Assembly (NCBI GenBank): GCA_963752695.1
Contig: CAVVZB010000001.1
Coordinates: forward strand, 1,116,001-1,180,000
DNA length: 64,000 bases
Direction of reading: 5' to 3'
Origin: Bog-113 sp963752695
GTDB lineage: Bacteria > Acidobacteriota > Terriglobia > Bryobacterales > Bryobacteraceae
The notes beneath the pieces are model-generated. The model had not been told where the DNA came from, did not search any database, and was given only the letters and a program-made list of their open reading frames with translations. Shown in pieces: positions 1 to 8,118 of the stretch; the stretch's first letter is position 1; each line of letters begins with the position of its first letter. Made by a program: the position numbers and the translations under genes.

Positions 1-384
1 AAGAGCGATCGACCCCGTCCCGGCAATTACCACAATTCCAGGCAGTCCCGCGAACGCACCGGTGAGCGCAATCTCGGCATCTGTTTTGACCACCAGCAGC
101 TCGGTCATGATGATCTCGCGAAGCAGAGATTCCTTATCTACCGGGCCGCCGCTCATTCCACAACACGCCGCCTTGAAGCGAAGCGTGTCATGGGTCAATC
201 CCGCGATACTGCCCGCTTCAGCAATGCAGTCCTTGATTACGCGAGTGAACTTTTCCGCTGCTCCGGGACCACTTACGTGATTACATGGACCGCCGCGCGC
301 CCATCCGATCACACGGCCCGACGAGTCGCCAATCAATACGGTGGTGGATGATTGGCCGCCGTCGATACCGAGAAAAAGTTCCAT
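1..384 (-). CDS. BadF/BadG/BcrA/BcrD-type ATPase, N-acetylglucosamine-kinase-like (3' end beyond window)
   Basis: Translating the minus strand from ATG at 384 gives an open frame to the window edge (128 codons) beginning MELFLGIDGGQSSTTVLIGD. This is the phosphate-1 ATP-binding motif of the ASKHA fold (DGG-x-S-x-T), and a second ASKHA motif, GIVVIAGTGSIAL, lies near the cut. That combination is typical of BadF/BadG ATPases and the related N-acetylglucosamine and glucosamine kinases, which phosphorylate amino sugars in the cytoplasm. Substrate specificity cannot be read from this half. It lies downstream of the BON gene on the same strand but behind an intrinsic terminator, so it is probably transcribed separately. 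Family assignment is firm; the sugar-kinase role is inference. Confidence 0.82.
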   Translation of the reverse strand, partial: MELFLGIDGGQSSTTVLIGDSSGRVIGWARGGPCNHVSGPGAAEKFTRVIKDCIAEAGSIAGLTHDTLRFKAACCGMSGGPVDKESLLREIIMTELLVVKTDAEIALTGAFAGLPGIVVIAGTGSIAL

Positions 385-390
385 TCCAAA

Positions 391-420
391 TAAAAAGGGC
401 GAGCCGCAGCCCGCCCTTCA
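391..420 (-). terminator. Rho-independent terminator after the BON-domain gene
   Basis: A 7-bp stem (395-401 with 412-418, AAGGGCG/CGCCCTT) is followed on the minus strand by a T-rich stretch at 392-396. It lies between the stop of the BON gene (443) and the start of the BadF-type gene (384), so it should end the BON transcript. Confidence 0.75.
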
Positions 421-442
421 TTATCGCAATCTATTAAAGAGC

Positions 443-994
443 CTAACTCTTTCGAGGGGCTGGATTCTGTACTTGAAGATTGTTGATTACCGGACCGAAG
501 CTCGTACCCGCTCCGCTTGCCCGGATGCCTGCAACATTCTTTTCCATATCAGTGTCCACCACCCCTTCGAGGGTGACATGGCCGTTGTCGACGATGATGT
601 GGATCGGCGGTACTGCCTGCATGCTGTAACGCGACAGCACCGGGTCACGATATAAAGCGCGCGCAACCTGAATTCGTAATCGATTGTCGAATGGTGATAG
701 CGGGAGAACTTCCAAATCATTAGTCACGCTTCCCACTCCCGGAATATTCGCCGCAATTCGCTGAAGGTCCGACTTCTTATAGGGTTGGCTTACCTGACCG
801 ATCAGCGCGACATTGCCATTCTCCACACGCACTTTGATGTTGTCAAAGATACTGTAGTTCGGGTACATCCGAATCTCATGAATTACTTGCCGCTCCAACT
901 GGGCGATATCGGGCGGAGGCACCGTACCAGCGGCCGTTGCAATTCCACTCGCCAGCAACAAAGCAGTCGCGAACTTGCCAAATAATCTATTCAA
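443..994 (-). CDS. Exported protein with two BON domains
   Basis: The chosen 183-aa protein starts at TTG (992-994), preceded by AGGTGGAG at good spacing. The longer frame from 1114 would overlap nth and put the signal peptide in the interior. From this start there is a signal peptide (KFATALLLASGIATAAG). Two BON (OsmY-type) repeats follow, each with the IxVxNGxVxLxGxV pattern: the first around IKVRVENGNVALIGQV, the second around IHIIVDNGHVTLEGVV. BON proteins act in the periplasm or at membranes and are linked to osmotic and envelope stress; the ligand here is unknown. It sits 49 nt downstream of nth on the same strand and ends in an intrinsic terminator. Confidence 0.85.
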   Translation of the reverse strand: MNRLFGKFATALLLASGIATAAGTVPPPDIAQLERQVIHEIRMYPNYSIFDNIKVRVENGNVALIGQVSQPYKKSDLQRIAANIPGVGSVTNDLEVLPLSPFDNRLRIQVARALYRDPVLSRYSMQAVPPIHIIVDNGHVTLEGVVDTDMEKNVAGIRASGAGTSFGPVINNLQVQNPAPRKS

Positions 995-1043
995 TTGTTT
1001 GCTCCACCTGTATAGATGGGACTTGTTGCAGTTGGGTTTCAAC

Positions 1044-1736
1044 TCAGACGGTCTTGTCTTTGGCGTAACAAAGCTTCTCGATCGGGCACTCTGCACAACG
1101 GGGATTTCGAGCAATGCAAAGCGCGCGCCCGTGCAGGATCAATTGATGGGAGAACAGAATCCACCGATCGCGCGGGACAAGCTTGATCAAGTCTCGTTCT
1201 ATTTTTACCGGATCGGTCTGCCTGGTGAAATCCAAACGATAAGACAAACGCTGTACGTGCGTATCCACCACTACCCCGCTTGCAATCCCGAACGCCGTGC
1301 CAAGGACCACGTTCGCCGTTTTGCGCGCAGCTCCCGGTATCGTGAGCATCTGTTCCATCGTTCGGGGAAGTTCCCCTCCAAAATCCTCAAGAACTCGCTT
1401 CGCTGCGCCCACCACCGACTTGGCCTTATTGTTGAAGAACCCTGTAGATCGAATGTCTTCGGCCAGCGCTTCAGGTCTTACCGCCGCGAAATCCTGAATG
1501 GTCGGGTATTTCTTGAACAAGGCTGGCGTCACTTCGTTCACCCGCTTGTCTGTGCATTGCGCCGACAAGATTGTTGCGACCAGCAATTCCCATGGGGACG
1601 TATGGTGCAGCGCACAGGTGGCATCCGGGTACGTTCGGTCTAATAACGCCAGAATTTGGCTCACGCGCTCGCGTTTGGCTGCGGCGGTCTTCGGGCGCGG
1701 CACGCGGGAACCCACCCTCGACTTCGATTCGCTCAC
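1044..1736 (-). CDS. nth: Endonuclease III (DNA glycosylase/AP lyase)
   Basis: This 230-aa protein has all the hallmarks of endonuclease III, which removes oxidised pyrimidines in base-excision repair and nicks the AP site. The helix-hairpin-helix IPGAARKTANVV carries the catalytic lysine at about residue 139, and the catalytic aspartate is in VDTHV at about 158. The [4Fe-4S] cluster cysteines C-x6-C-x2-C-x5-C lie at about 207, 214, 217 and 223. The hairpin reads GAA where E. coli has GVG. The start is GTG at 1736, and an N-terminal basic extension of about 20 residues precedes the fold. It is divergent from the 1772 gene, leaving only about 35 bp between start codons. Confidence 0.95.
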   Translation of the reverse strand: MSESKSRVGSRVPRPKTAAAKRERVSQILALLDRTYPDATCALHHTSPWELLVATILSAQCTDKRVNEVTPALFKKYPTIQDFAAVRPEALAEDIRSTGFFNNKAKSVVGAAKRVLEDFGGELPRTMEQMLTIPGAARKTANVVLGTAFGIASGVVVDTHVQRLSYRLDFTRQTDPVKIERDLIKLVPRDRWILFSHQLILHGRALCIARNPRCAECPIEKLCYAKDKTV

Positions 1737-1771
1737 TCGACCAGCTTAAGCCACCGGTCGTACGATAAGTA

Positions 1772-3154
1772 TTGCTTTCCAGAGTTCTTCTGTTTGCCGC
1801 CGTGCTGCTTGCGTTTGGAGCTTCGATCACGCACGGCTTTCATTTTGACGACTACTCAGTCCTCCGCGGAGCCTCATGGCAAGCGTGGCAAACGCGCCCG
1901 CTAACGTGGCTCTCGTTCGTTCTCAACGCAAGAATTTCCGGTCATCCCGCGACATGGCATCTAGTCAGCTTGATAGCGCACCTCCTATGCGTGTTGCTCG
2001 TCTATGAAGTGCTATGCCACTTTATGGAGCCGCTGAGCGCATTCCTGGGGGCGGCGATGTTTGCCGTACATCCTATTCAGTCCGAAGCTGTCGCCTACGT
2101 ATTTTCACGGTCGACACTGTTTAGTACCGCGCTATCGCTCGGTGCATGCATGCTTTGGGTCAAAGGGCGTCGATGGATGGCGGTAGCCAGTTTTGCCGTC
2201 GCGCTGATGGCTAAAGAGGATTGCGCGACTTTGCCGGCAGTCATCTTACTGTTTGACTGGACAAAGGTAAGGGAGAGGATTGCTCCACTCACCTCGATGA
2301 TCATCCTAGCAGCCGCCGCCGGCGTTCACACACTGCTTGCGACCCGCTCGATTCCTGGTTCTGGAGCAGGCTTCAGCGCTGGAATCTCTGCCGGATCTTA
2401 CCTGTTGAATGAAGGATATGCGGTGCTGCGTTATCTCAGACTGCTCATTTTTCCATTCGGCTTTACCATCGATCCTGACATTAAGATCGGTGTCCCAACC
2501 GCGCTCGGCGCATGGATGTTGTTAATCGTAATTGTTGGTGTGGCTATCTGGAGGAAGAATCGCTGGTTCCTCGCGGGACTCCTACTCCTACTTCCAAGTT
2601 CGTCGTTCATTCCGCTTGCGGACTTAGCGGCCGATCATCGGATGTATCTTCCCATGGCAGCTTTCGCGGGCCTAGCTGGCGTGTATCTTGGGAAAATTCC
2701 TCGTGCTGCTTCCTTCCCGGTCGTGATTATTCTTATAGCTTTGTCTGCCGCTCGGATGAATGTGTGGGCAAGCGATGAGCGACTCTGGTCAGAGGCTGCT
2801 GCCCGGGCTCCTCACAAACTCCGCCCGCGCCTGCAATTATCACGCGCCATCGAACCGCGACAAGCGTTAACGGAGCTACAAGCCACGCAAGGCGAATTCC
2901 CAGATGCTATTGAGATCGATGCCGAACTCGGGCGGGTGTACCTGCAAATGGGACAACCTGCCTTGGCTTTGGCTGAGTACGGGAAGGTCTTGGGAAAACT
3001 GCCGCGGGATGCTGATGCCCTGAACAATCGCGGGACCGCTCTCCTGGCGCTAGGACAATCCGAAGCGGCACGTCAAGACTTTACACGGGCGTTAAAGCTC
3101 GATCCATGTCTGGCCTCCGCTCGTGAGAACCTTGGCTTGCCGCCCTGCCACTAA
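1772..3154 (+). CDS. TMTC-like GT-C membrane glycosyltransferase with C-terminal TPRs
   Basis: This 460-aa polytopic membrane protein starts at TTG. After the first membrane helix comes FHFDDYSVLRG, the acidic DD motif in the first periplasmic loop of GT-C enzymes. RPLTWLSFVLN follows, and an HRMYLPMAAFAG segment near residue 290 resembles the R-x-LYLPS block of TMTC O-mannosyltransferases. Residues 360-455 form TPR-like helical pairs (ELGRVYLQMGQPALALAEY; NNRGTALLALGQSEAARQDF). TMTC-type enzymes transfer a sugar from a lipid-linked donor to a protein or glycan on the outer face of the membrane; the acceptor here is unknown. The 3' end overlaps the next convergent gene by the four bases CTAA. 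Confidence 0.75.
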   Translation: MLSRVLLFAAVLLAFGASITHGFHFDDYSVLRGASWQAWQTRPLTWLSFVLNARISGHPATWHLVSLIAHLLCVLLVYEVLCHFMEPLSAFLGAAMFAVHPIQSEAVAYVFSRSTLFSTALSLGACMLWVKGRRWMAVASFAVALMAKEDCATLPAVILLFDWTKVRERIAPLTSMIILAAAAGVHTLLATRSIPGSGAGFSAGISAGSYLLNEGYAVLRYLRLLIFPFGFTIDPDIKIGVPTALGAWMLLIVIVGVAIWRKNRWFLAGLLLLLPSSSFIPLADLAADHRMYLPMAAFAGLAGVYLGKIPRAASFPVVIILIALSAARMNVWASDERLWSEAAARAPHKLRPRLQLSRAIEPRQALTELQATQGEFPDAIEIDAELGRVYLQMGQPALALAEYGKVLGKLPRDADALNNRGTALLALGQSEAARQDFTRALKLDPCLASARENLGLPPCH

Positions 3155-3888
3155 GGTGATGTAATTTGAACTTCGGGCGTGGCATTCTGCCAGTCCGGCA
3201 GCTCGTAAAATTTCAGCTTTGTGCTTAATGGTGCGGTCATTTCCTTCGACCCGTTGCCAGGCAGCGACGGCACTTTGAAAGTGAAGTTTCCGATGGAGTC
3301 TTCTTCTGACCGCGTCGTACTCGCCCATAGAGTAACCGTCGCTGTCATCTCATCAAGCGAGTTGAGGGAATGGTTAATAACTACGAAGCGAGCTTGCGGC
3401 TTCCTTCTACTGTCTTGAACCAGGCGGATTCCAACAACCTCCACAAACTTACTAAGCGGGCTGGCGAGCTTAGTGCGCGCAACGTTCGCTGCCGGATCGA
3501 GCCCTGTAGAGGTAGCCTGTTTGCCATTTCGGTAATAAACCACCCCGAAGTAGATCGCCGAACCCAGCCCAAGGATTGCGAAGCAGGAGAGCAATGTCAG
3601 CAGCCACGTGGGTAGTGCGGAGCGACTGCCTGCTGCCTTCTCCTTTGATGCCACGGGCCGCGAAGGCAGTTCGCGTGAAGGACGTGAAATGGGCGGAGCA
3701 AACGTTGGTTGGGGATCGGAATGCTCGTCGTAAGGCTCGGCGGAGGTCTCGGCGTATTGGTCAACAAGCGGGGCAGCGGTTTCCACTTGCGGCTCGGGCT
3801 CGGCATCGAACCGAGTTCCACACGAGATACAGGTTGTAGCAGACGGTGGATTATCGCGGCCGCAACGTTTGCAGATCCAAGAGAACAT
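3151..3888 (-). CDS. Zinc-ribbon single-pass membrane protein, function unknown
   Basis: This 245-aa protein begins MFSWICKRCGRDNPPSATTC and has two CxxC pairs (C6/C9 and C20/C23) that should form a zinc ribbon at the cytoplasmic N-terminus. A low-complexity acidic and Pro-rich linker runs to about residue 90, then one transmembrane helix (LLTLLSCFAILGLGSAIYFG). A roughly 130-residue C-terminal domain with beta-rich character follows (VVGIRLVQDSRRKPQARFVV; MTATVTLWAST). That domain may be an FxLYD-like or DUF3426-like extracytoplasmic module, but I do not recognise it with certainty. It shares a 4-bp stop overlap with the preceding plus-strand gene. Confidence 0.7.
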   Translation of the reverse strand: MFSWICKRCGRDNPPSATTCISCGTRFDAEPEPQVETAAPLVDQYAETSAEPYDEHSDPQPTFAPPISRPSRELPSRPVASKEKAAGSRSALPTWLLTLLSCFAILGLGSAIYFGVVYYRNGKQATSTGLDPAANVARTKLASPLSKFVEVVGIRLVQDSRRKPQARFVVINHSLNSLDEMTATVTLWASTTRSEEDSIGNFTFKVPSLPGNGSKEMTAPLSTKLKFYELPDWQNATPEVQITSP

Positions 3889-3920
3889 GCCCCTAATCTA
3901 GCGCAGCACTGATGCGGAAC

Positions 3921-4886
3921 TCACTTCGTATAGCGCTGGTAAAGTCTTTCGAGGTCCACGGCTTGGGCGCTACCGGAATGGATGACTACGCGGTAGCGGA
4001 ACCGCAATTTGCCGCCACGGGCGAGGGTCAGCGACCCATCGTTCTCCTTGTCATTCGTAAAGGCTCTCACCCCGAACACATTGGCCGCCACCAGGCCGTA
4101 GCCCCGAGCATGCCAGTACGTTGGATGTCTTGGATTTTCCGGATGGTCCAAGATCGCCACCCCCAAATCTTCCTGGCCAATCCGTCCCGACACATCGATC
4201 CAATCGGCGCGCTTTCCCCAACAGCCAGCCTCCTGCTGACATCCGGCGGAAGAGGTCATGACACCGGTTCGAGCAGGCTCGGGCGGCGCGTCCTTGGCCG
4301 GTTCTTCGAGCGCCGCGGCGAGGCGAATCCCAAATACACCGTCTTTATCGTCTCCGAACCGAATTGAGGTTCGCGCGGTTAGGATGAAATCGCAATCGAT
4401 AATCCTGGGATTGCCAGAGTAGAACGTCATCGTGCGGTGTTCCTGCAGCAAAACCTCGTTAGCCGGCGTGAGCCAATCTAGATCTGCATCGATGGATCCG
4501 CTTCGTTCTCCACTAGTCAGACGGTTGATCTTAGTCACGACAATGTGACCCATATGGTCGTTGTGGTAACTCGGGTCGGAGTTCCAGAAGTCGATTCCAT
4601 TCACGTTGGAATGTGCGAACCAGAGTCCCCGATGATGCATATGGTCATGACGTTCGCCCGGCGGCGGCTCCATGGGCCACATGCGCGAGACAACGGTACC
4701 CGAAGCCAGCCGTAGTGGATACACGTAGGGCTTAGTGACTTCCTGCCCATAGTAGAAGAACGTTTCCGATCCCTGGTCGATGCGGACCGAGATGCGGTCC
4801 TGCTGCTGCGTGACGGTCACCGCAGCGGAAACGGCTACCCCCGCAAGCAATAGATAAGCCGCAATCTTAGAACCGAAGTTAGTCAT
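3921..4886 (-). CDS. DUF6807 (PmoA-like) family exported protein
   Basis: This 321-aa protein has a signal peptide (AAYLLLAGVAVSAA). Its body matches the DUF6807 family, often labelled methane oxygenase PmoA in databases although no such activity is established. Supporting blocks are the Asn/His-rich GERHDHMHHRGLWFAH, the segment IDFWNSDPSYHNDHMGHI, and late ENPRHPTYWHARGYGLVAANVFG. The His-rich patch could bind a metal. It starts 4 nt after the purK stop on the same strand, so it is probably cotranscribed with icd-purE-purK, although its likely role (perhaps in sugar or glycan processing) has no obvious link to purines. Confidence 0.82.
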   Translation of the reverse strand: MTNFGSKIAAYLLLAGVAVSAAVTVTQQQDRISVRIDQGSETFFYYGQEVTKPYVYPLRLASGTVVSRMWPMEPPPGERHDHMHHRGLWFAHSNVNGIDFWNSDPSYHNDHMGHIVVTKINRLTSGERSGSIDADLDWLTPANEVLLQEHRTMTFYSGNPRIIDCDFILTARTSIRFGDDKDGVFGIRLAAALEEPAKDAPPEPARTGVMTSSAGCQQEAGCWGKRADWIDVSGRIGQEDLGVAILDHPENPRHPTYWHARGYGLVAANVFGVRAFTNDKENDGSLTLARGGKLRFRYRVVIHSGSAQAVDLERLYQRYTK

Positions 4887-4890
4887 CTGG

Positions 4891-6042
4891 TCACCGGATC
4901 AAAGCAAGCCGCGCCGCCAGGGCTTCCTCTCTCGCCTTTTCCGATGACGCCGCTACTACAGTGATGTGCCCCATCTTGCGGCCCGAGCGAGGCTCCAGTT
5001 TGCCATACAGATGAATCTTCGCATTGGAATGGGAACAGGCCGCTACCCAGTCTGGTTCCCCGTTTTCCCAAATCTCGCCCAACAAGTTAACCATGCAGGC
5101 GGGGCGGGGCATTTCAATACTGCCCAGTGGCAAACCGCAAACTGCCCGTAGTTGCTGCTCAAACTGACTGGTTACGCACGCGTCAATTGTAAGGTGGCCG
5201 GAGTTATGGGGCCGTGGCGCTGTTTCATTAATCAGAAGCTTGCCGTCGCGAGTTACAAAGAACTCGACACACAACACACCGATAACTCCCATATCCTCAA
5301 CCAATGCCCGCGCAGTTTCAACGGCCTCGTCCCTGATCCGACTCGCAATGGCCGCCGGGGCAACACTAACATCCAGAATCCCATTCTCATGATGATTTCC
5401 GATTGCGCCATAACTGGCAAATGCGCCATCGCTTCCTCGCACCGCCACCACCGAAATTTCGCAGACGTAGTCGATGCGCTTTTCGAGCACGCCCTCCTGT
5501 GCAAGTTGCCGCCAAATTTCCGGTAAGCCAGCGTGGTTGGAAATAGAGAACTGGCCTTTGCCGTCGTAACCAAAACCGGCTGACTTCAGGATTGCGGGAG
5601 TTCCGATAATGGCTACGGCCCTCTCAAGTTCTTCGAGAGATCTCACCGTTTCAAAAGGCGCCACCGGGAAGCCATTCTTAGAGAGATACTGCTTCTCACG
5701 GAGCCGGTGTTGGCTGATATGTAATACGTCTCCAGCTGGGCGCACCGGAGTTTGACTTTCCGCCGCATCGGCAGTGGCCGCGGGCACGTTCTCAAACTCA
5801 AAAGTAACCACGTCGACGCCGGCCGCAAACGCACGCACGGCATCCAGATCATCATAGGAGGCGGTTACTTCGACGTCAGCAACTTGGCCCGTGGGAGTGT
5901 CTTCGTCGGGAGAGAAGGTATGGACACGATAGCCCATGCGCCGCGCCGCGATTGTGAACATACGGCCCAATTGACCGCTGCCCAAAACACCAATAGTCGA
6001 GCCCGGCAGAATAGGCTTCAAGCCCGGCGGAGTTATGGTCAA
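4891..6042 (-). CDS. purK: N5-carboxyaminoimidazole ribonucleotide synthase
   Basis: This 383-aa ATP-grasp enzyme converts AIR, ATP and bicarbonate to N5-CAIR in de novo purine synthesis. The N-terminal nucleotide-binding fold begins with GVLGSGQLGRMFTIAARRMG. The ATP-grasp core contains ILKSAGFGYDGKGQFSI, and the metal-binding segment VEFFVTRDGKLLINETAPRP precedes HNSGHLTIDACVTSQFEQ, a strong PurK signature. Length is normal. The start codon overlaps the purE stop by 4 nt (6039-6042), indicating translational coupling, and DUF6807 follows after 4 nt. Confidence 0.96.
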   Translation of the reverse strand: MTITPPGLKPILPGSTIGVLGSGQLGRMFTIAARRMGYRVHTFSPDEDTPTGQVADVEVTASYDDLDAVRAFAAGVDVVTFEFENVPAATADAAESQTPVRPAGDVLHISQHRLREKQYLSKNGFPVAPFETVRSLEELERAVAIIGTPAILKSAGFGYDGKGQFSISNHAGLPEIWRQLAQEGVLEKRIDYVCEISVVAVRGSDGAFASYGAIGNHHENGILDVSVAPAAIASRIRDEAVETARALVEDMGVIGVLCVEFFVTRDGKLLINETAPRPHNSGHLTIDACVTSQFEQQLRAVCGLPLGSIEMPRPACMVNLLGEIWENGEPDWVAACSHSNAKIHLYGKLEPRSGRKMGHITVVAASSEKAREEALAARLALIR

Positions 6043-6533
6043 GAAAGATGCTCGCTCTTGATACGGCTGGCCGTTTCGGCGCGCGAGCGGATCAGTTGCT
6101 CGCGCAATTCCTGACGCGTGAGCGCCAAAATCTGCACCGCCAAGAGGGCAGCATTCTTCGCGCCAGCCGGACCGATCGACAAAGTACCTACGGGCACGCC
6201 GGTCGGCATCTGAACAATAGAGAGTAAAGAATCTACTCCGCGCAATACGCGGCTTTCCACCGGTACACCCAACACCGGTAGCACGGTAAGCGAGGCCACC
6301 ATCCCAGGTAAGTGTGCGGCTCCACCGGCCCCGGCGATGATCACCTGTAAGCCGCGCTCCTCCGCAGTCTTAGCGTATTCCCACATCATCTCTGGCGTCC
6401 GATGGGCGGAAATCACTTTGCACTCGTGCACGACGCCGAACTCGGTCAGCGTCTGGCTCGCGAACTGCATCGTCTCCCAATCAGACTTCCCGCCCATGAT
6501 GATGCCGACCAGCGGTTTGGTGTCATTGGTCAT
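6039..6533 (-). CDS. purE: N5-carboxyaminoimidazole ribonucleotide mutase, class I
   Basis: This 164-aa protein matches class I PurE, which interconverts N5-CAIR and CAIR, the step after PurK. The phosphate-binding loop reads IIMGGKSDWETM and the catalytic histidine is in VISAHRTPEMMW. The glycine-rich segment AGAGGAAHLPGMVASLT and the later GVPVGTLSIGPAGAKNAALL are both diagnostic. The presence of PurK supports the class I assignment. It lies 19 nt after icd and overlaps purK by 4 nt, forming part of the minus-strand icd-purE-purK-DUF6807 run. Confidence 0.97.
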   Translation of the reverse strand: MTNDTKPLVGIIMGGKSDWETMQFASQTLTEFGVVHECKVISAHRTPEMMWEYAKTAEERGLQVIIAGAGGAAHLPGMVASLTVLPVLGVPVESRVLRGVDSLLSIVQMPTGVPVGTLSIGPAGAKNAALLAVQILALTRQELREQLIRSRAETASRIKSEHLS

Positions 6534-6552
6534 GGTTTACTCCACTCGAAGG

Positions 6553-8007
6553 TTACTGCCCCTGAGTTACCGTGAATCCAGGCTTTCCGTCGAAGTTACG
6601 GAGAGTCTCAATCTTTACGATGTCGAAGCCCGCAGCAGCGACCTTTTCCGCTAGCCCGAACACCTGGCCATGGGTAACCGTCGCATCCGGATTGGACTGA
6701 TTCATAAATCTACAGCGGAAGCTATCGGTAAGAAACGTCTCTGACATGAACTCGGGCCATACCGCCACGCCCCGATTATCTACCATGGTTAGCTGTAGAC
6801 CGTCCATCCGAATTGCCTGCAGGGAATCTCCGAACGACTTACCATCTTTGGATTGGGAACCGATAAACAGATCAACTCCTACCATGTCGACTTTGGGAGC
6901 AGGTAGATTGCTGCGAACCCATTCCTTCCGCCGAGCAGCCTCTGCGGAATAAGAGACAGGCTTGAGCGTCCGGGGTTTCCGGCCCAGATGAGCCACCACG
7001 GCCTTTGCAAATTCCTTAGTGCCAACCTTCGTCTTACTGACGCCTTCTTTGTAAATATCGTAGGTGTGGATTCCCTCTTCCACCGTGGTAAGCCAAGCGT
7101 TGTGTACGCGGTCGGCCGCCTCGATCTGACCGATGTGGACAAGCATCATGATGCTTCCCAGTAGCAGCCCCGAGGGATTCGCCAGGTTCTGCCCAGCCCG
7201 CCGCGGCGCAGAGCCGTGGATGGCCTCAAACATGGAGCATTGCAGCCCGACATTGGCCGATCCAGCCAAGCCCACCGAACCTGCAATTTGCGCCGCGACG
7301 TCGGAGAGAATATCGCCATAAAGATTCGGCATCACAATCACATCGAATGCTTCGGGCGTATCGGCCAACTTAGCGGCGCCGATATCCACGATCCAATGCT
7401 CGTTGCTAATATCCGGGTACTCCGCGGCGATCTCATCGAAGACCTTATGAAAAAGACCGTCCGTCACTTTCATGATGTTGTCTTTGGTGAAACACGTAAC
7501 TTTCTTGCGATTGTTCCCCTTCGCGTATTCAAAGGCGAACCGAATGATCTTCTCGCAGCCCGGACGGGAAATCAACTTGATACATTGGGTAACTTCGGGA
7601 CTTAGCCGATACTCGATACCGGCGTAAAGATCTTCCTCGTTCTCCCGAACAATGACGACGTCCATATTAGGATGTTTGGTGTCGACAAAGGGCGCGTATG
7701 CCACGCAAGGGCGGACATTCGCGTATAAGCCAAGTTTCTTACGCGTAGTCACGTTGAGACTCTTGAACCCACCCCCCTGCGGAGTGGTAATTGGTGCCTT
7801 CAGGAAGACCTTGGTTCTGCGCAACGATTCCCAAGCGCTCGGCTCAATGCCGCCGGCGTTTCCACGCAGGTAAACCTTTTCGCCAATCTCAATCGTTTCT
7901 ATCTCAAGCTGTGCGCCGCCCTCGGCCAGGATGTGCAGCGTGGCCTCCATGATCTCGGGGCCAATGCCGTCCCCATGCGCGACTGTTATCGGAGTTCTAT
8001 TGCTCAT
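6553..8007 (-). CDS. icd: NADP-dependent isocitrate dehydrogenase, Thermus-like subfamily
   Basis: This 484-aa protein belongs to the isocitrate/isopropylmalate dehydrogenase superfamily. N-terminal ITVAHGDGIGPEIMEATL carries the opening motif, and VIVRENEEDLYAGIEYR is the isocitrate-binding region. MPNLYGDILSDVAAQIAGS is the superfamily signature with its metal-binding aspartates, and FEAIHGSAPRRAGQNLANPS is the coenzyme loop. A C-terminal extension of about 140 residues (beginning near LKPVSYSAEAARRKEWV) is characteristic of the Thermus thermophilus type rather than the E. coli type. It catalyses the oxidative decarboxylation of isocitrate in the TCA cycle. It is the first gene of the minus-strand run and diverges from recA. 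Confidence 0.93.
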   Translation of the reverse strand: MSNRTPITVAHGDGIGPEIMEATLHILAEGGAQLEIETIEIGEKVYLRGNAGGIEPSAWESLRRTKVFLKAPITTPQGGGFKSLNVTTRKKLGLYANVRPCVAYAPFVDTKHPNMDVVIVRENEEDLYAGIEYRLSPEVTQCIKLISRPGCEKIIRFAFEYAKGNNRKKVTCFTKDNIMKVTDGLFHKVFDEIAAEYPDISNEHWIVDIGAAKLADTPEAFDVIVMPNLYGDILSDVAAQIAGSVGLAGSANVGLQCSMFEAIHGSAPRRAGQNLANPSGLLLGSIMMLVHIGQIEAADRVHNAWLTTVEEGIHTYDIYKEGVSKTKVGTKEFAKAVVAHLGRKPRTLKPVSYSAEAARRKEWVRSNLPAPKVDMVGVDLFIGSQSKDGKSFGDSLQAIRMDGLQLTMVDNRGVAVWPEFMSETFLTDSFRCRFMNQSNPDATVTHGQVFGLAEKVAAAGFDIVKIETLRNFDGKPGFTVTQGQ

Positions 8008-8118
8008 GATTGTTGAATCGACAGGATATCAGGGCGCGGCTCCACGGAGTCTAGCGGCATTAAAGGTGAGAGGCGCTACAAATGTCTGACACTTCGAGTT
8101 TATTCCTGGAGGAATCGG

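Noticed and set aside
8008..8118. LexA/SOS box upstream of recA
   Set aside because: No GTTC-N-GAAC-like or CTGT-N8-ACAG palindrome is visible in this interval.
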